Below the pieces are notes generated by a model. That model worked only from the letters and a program-made list of their open reading frames with translations. It was not told the origin of the DNA and searched no databases. A stretch of DNA of 64,000 bases from Spirodela intermedia (lineage: Eukaryota; Streptophyta; Magnoliopsida; Alismatales; Araceae). Below, in pieces: positions 61,443 through 64,000 of the stretch. Within the stretch, counting starts at the first letter, position 1; each line of letters opens with the position of its first letter. The stretch spans positions 5,648,259-5,712,258 of the forward strand of contig LR746266.1 in NCBI GenBank assembly GCA_902729315.2, read 5' to 3'. A program made the position numbers and the translations under genes.

Positions 61443-63008
61443 AACATGGTTGGAAGGGTCGGCAGCCCATAGTCCAATTAAAGGCGGTCTATTTATTATC
61501 CAGTTTCCCGGACCACCAGGGACTAAAAAAAATGAACTTTGGTCGTAACGCCCGAACTTTGGTTGTCCATTCTTTTAAAATAAACACCATACATTATATG
61601 TATTTCACATAATATCTACTTTATTCTATTCGAAATCTATGTAACGGAACCCTGCCTTTGCACGCACGCGGATATAACTAAACCGAATTTACTTGTAATT
61701 TTTAGGTATAATATCTAAACTGGGTCCCCGAATTTTCAAAAAAAAAAAAACCGTACATGATAAAAATATTGAAAATATTTATGTCTTAAGAAATTTACTT
61801 TATCCGATGTCACGTCGATGGGAGCAGACTTAGCTCCTCCCCGGGTGTGAAAAACCTGCATGATCAGATACGACGGGCCATGATGCCCATCCCAAATGGG
61901 GACCGGGGCATGAGAAGTAGGATCCATAAATGAAAGCCCAATAGAATGCCTGGCCCATTGGCGTATGGCCAATACATAAGCACGTGAGAGATCTCCAGAC
62001 CGGGGATTAGGAAGGGAGTTGACCGAATTTTAACCAAATTTCACATAGTATAACCCATGAAGAACTAAATAAAAATTTATAAAGACGTGTGAAAATTTTC
62101 AAAATAAAATAATTTATTTTTTATGATATTTCCAACCGGCGTAGAATTTCAGTGGATTTGAGTTTCTTGAAGAACAGGCAGGCGGAGGAGGTATAATCAA
62201 CTGACCCATGTTTCTGCCGGGGATGAAAAGGAAGCGAATGCAGTGAATAGGTTTGGCGAGACCAGATCTTAAAGCCCTGGCGCATATTTAATCAGCTCAC
62301 CTAACCCAGATGGAGTTATATAATCAACTCTATAGGTCTTAGACCTCCCTAAACCCTAGACGCACCCAGAAACCCACCAAAACTCCCTGTCCTCATGGGA
62401 ATATTCCACCACAATGCCGGCTTGAAGGTTATCTCCAGCTCGTGTGGCGGTCGGCCGAGATTTAACTGATCCACCTCGTGCCCTCCATGCACGTGCATGG
62501 GAGAGGGGGGATGGTGGCGGCATGGTGGGGAGGACTTGTTTAAGTTCATAGAATCCGCGCCTGAGGATCAGCCAGTTTTCTCCGGTACGCCTAGCGTAGC
62601 GTGGCTGGTCGGCATCTCCACGGTGGCCTCACTTCCTTGGAATCCGTAGTTTAACCCAGTTGGGAAAGAAGCTGCTCCTACTTGGGTTCCTCGATCTCGC
62701 CGGGGGGCTGGCCTCTCTTTGGGTCTACCCTTGGTGCCATCACCTGTTTGACGGGCATCTCTTAGAAGGCTCTGGCGGGCTGACTCCCACTCGGCTGTCC
62801 CTCCTGACGTTGAGGACGGCGTCATCCCGGGACAAACCCGTTGGCGTCTTCCTGCATGCATATATTGGTCCAGAGGCTTCAGCTTGCTCAAAGTTTTAAC
62901 GTATGTGGGCGAGAAGAATACAGTTTTGTTGAGATATATCGCCGTCTTGTTAAGTGGATGCGGAGAAGGTCGGGAAGAGTAAACAAAACAAAGGAGCTGA
63001 GTGGGAGT

Positions 63009-63092
63009 TGGGGGGGGGGAGGGGGGGAGGGGGGGACAAACATGTGCATGGGGGAGGGGGGGGGAGGACAAACATGTGCATGGGGGAGGGAG
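63009..63092 (+). repeat. G-rich tandem repeat block
   Basis: Runs of six to nine G separated by single A bases, with the unit GACAAACATGTGCATGGGGG present twice in tandem (about 63,035 and 63,067). It lies in the insertion that distinguishes repeat copy 2 from copy 1 and has G-quadruplex-forming potential on the plus strand. Confidence 0.85.
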
Positions 63093-63584
63093 GAGCGTCT
63101 CTGGGGACGAGGAATCCCTAGGGGCGGGGCTCAACGTGCCCTCTTGGGAACACAAGGATAGGAGGGGGGCGCTTCGGCGCCGGAGAGGAAGAAGGAAAAC
63201 GCCAAGACGAGTAGTTGCTCGTCGTTCTTGGTGAAATTTGGAGATCCCCGAGAGGACCGGCCCCTGCCATCCTCCACCCCCCCTCCCGAGAGCCCTTTCT
63301 TTAGTACTAAACTTGCTTCGTTGTCCGAGAGGGCACACGGAGACCCACATAGATGCTCCGCGGCTGAACATGTGAGAAACAGAAATTAAATCCTCGTTGA
63401 ACGCCGAGGCCCCGACCTTGACCAAGAGAGGGAAAGGAACAAGAAGCCTACGGGCTAGGCCTGGAAGGCGAGTGGTCCTTCCTCTCTATGATATTTATCC
63501 TTGGAATTTGCCCCCTCCCTAAGTGGGCCTCTATATGGGGGGAGATGGACGATGACCCAGTGGAGCAGCGCCCCTCGCCCCCTT

Positions 63585-64000
63585 CCTCGAGACGAGACTA
63601 TCTCGTCTAAAGACGCCGTCTTCCTGGCGACGCATCCCCCAATGGGGCACGCGGACAAGGGAGCTCTCTTGTCGAAACCCTTCCTTGTCTTCGAAGCCTC
63701 TTCTCTCTTCTTCTCGTGTCCAAGCCTCGAAACTCCAACGCCAGCGGAAGGCCCTCGCCGGCGGCGAGTTAATAGACTCGTAATCATGTCGTCACCTCCG
63801 GCACGTGACCCTAATGATCCCGGCCACCATATCTTCAGAGAGCGGGCGCCCAACTGCCCCCCCCATCCCCTGGTTTCCCAGCGTATTATAAGGCGTTAGA
63901 TAGGACGGCCACGTGAGCTGCCGGCCACCCACCAGCGAAGCTTTGACGTATACCGGCGGGGGGGCTTCCCCGGGTTGCATCCCCGGCAGCTAGCCAGGAC
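63585..64000. other. Right edge, GC-rich, no gene recognised
   Basis: GC-rich sequence after the second repeat copy. A long frame (63,501-63,899 plus, and an overlapping one on the minus strand) begins inside the repeat and shows no family resemblance. It may be the continuation of the repeat element. Confidence 0.35.

Larger units (their letters stand above)
61220..63584. repeat. Long diverged direct repeat, copy 2 (about 2.4 kb)
   Basis: This copy begins TGACAATCATTTAGTCCTCG and has the same landmarks in the same order as 43820-45953. Compared with copy 1 it has extra sequence of about 220 bp near 62,890-63,160, including a G-rich tandem block, and lacks some sequence near 62,200. Similarity stops after the shared CGATGACCCA/GGAGCA text, and what follows (63,590-64,000) differs from what follows copy 1. 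The start points of the two copies are exactly 17,400 bp apart. Confidence 0.85.

Noticed and set aside
62568-63425. 285-codon minus-strand open frame in the second direct repeat
   Set aside because: It runs through repeat DNA and the G-rich tandem block, is only partly preserved in the other copy, and has Pro/Ser-rich low-complexity text. It is not supported as a gene.
43820-63584. Single giant LTR retrotransposon carrying the SCPL gene
   Set aside because: Both repeat copies start with TG, but I could not find matching target-site duplications, a primer site just inside copy 1 or a polypurine tract before copy 2. The Athila relic lies far from both ends. Kept only as a hypothesis in the findings.
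1-64000. CRISPR arrays, prokaryotic operons, phage or organelle insertions
   Set aside because: Short tandem runs are microsatellites, genes are intron-bearing plant genes, and no regularly spaced repeat arrays or organellar genes were seen.

Overview
The window is nuclear DNA of a flowering plant. Its genes carry spliceosomal introns with GT/AG borders, and every recognisable protein belongs to a plant family: PPR proteins, CslC, RLP44, AINTEGUMENTA and a domesticated MULE transposase. Codon use in several genes is strongly GC-biased (both PPR genes, CslC, RLP44, the bHLH), as is common in monocots and some early-diverging angiosperms. The species cannot be told from the sequence, and there is no sign of prokaryotic or organellar DNA.

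From 1 to 43 kb the window is a gene-rich, GC-rich arm. In order it holds: the 5' part of MED6 (minus, running off the left edge); a DUF21/CBS (CNNM-like) membrane protein (plus, 11 exons); a P-class PPR protein (minus, intronless); a MUSTANG-type domesticated transposase (minus, intronless); an E-class PPR protein (plus, intronless); a small helix-hairpin-helix protein (plus, 4 exons); a CslC xyloglucan-backbone glucan synthase (plus, 5 exons); RLP44 (minus, intronless); a subgroup XII bHLH factor (minus, 6 exons); AINTEGUMENTA (minus, 9 exons including a 9-nt micro-exon); and a two-RRM hnRNP-like protein (minus, 2 exons). Gaps between genes are rich in (GA)n/(CT)n tracts. Two sets of neighbours match neighbours in Arabidopsis, namely At3g49730/At3g49740/At3g49750 and At3g07330/At3g07340, so this arm appears to keep an ancestral angiosperm gene order.

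From 43.8 kb to the right edge the character changes to repeats. A diverged direct repeat of about 2.1-2.4 kb occurs at 43.8-45.95 kb and again at 61.2-63.6 kb. Between the copies lie a very AT-rich, heavily mutated Ty3/gypsy (Athila/Tat-like) relic (about 46-54 kb) and a 14-exon serine carboxypeptidase-like (SCPL) gene (55.5-58.9 kb). All SCPL splice sites and reading phases are intact, but one in-frame TAA lies immediately after the catalytic serine, so this allele looks recently inactivated.

The genes do not form one pathway. Several act in growth and the cell wall (CslC makes the xyloglucan backbone, RLP44 senses wall pectin state, ANT promotes organ growth). Others work in organelle RNA metabolism (the two PPRs) or nuclear gene expression (MED6, bHLH, hnRNP-like). 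I found no evidence of an entirely new system. The most interesting items are the SCPL lesion, the retained gene order, the loss of an active-site residue in the MUSTANG protein, the 9-nt and 58-nt splice units, and the repeat pair that brackets the SCPL gene.
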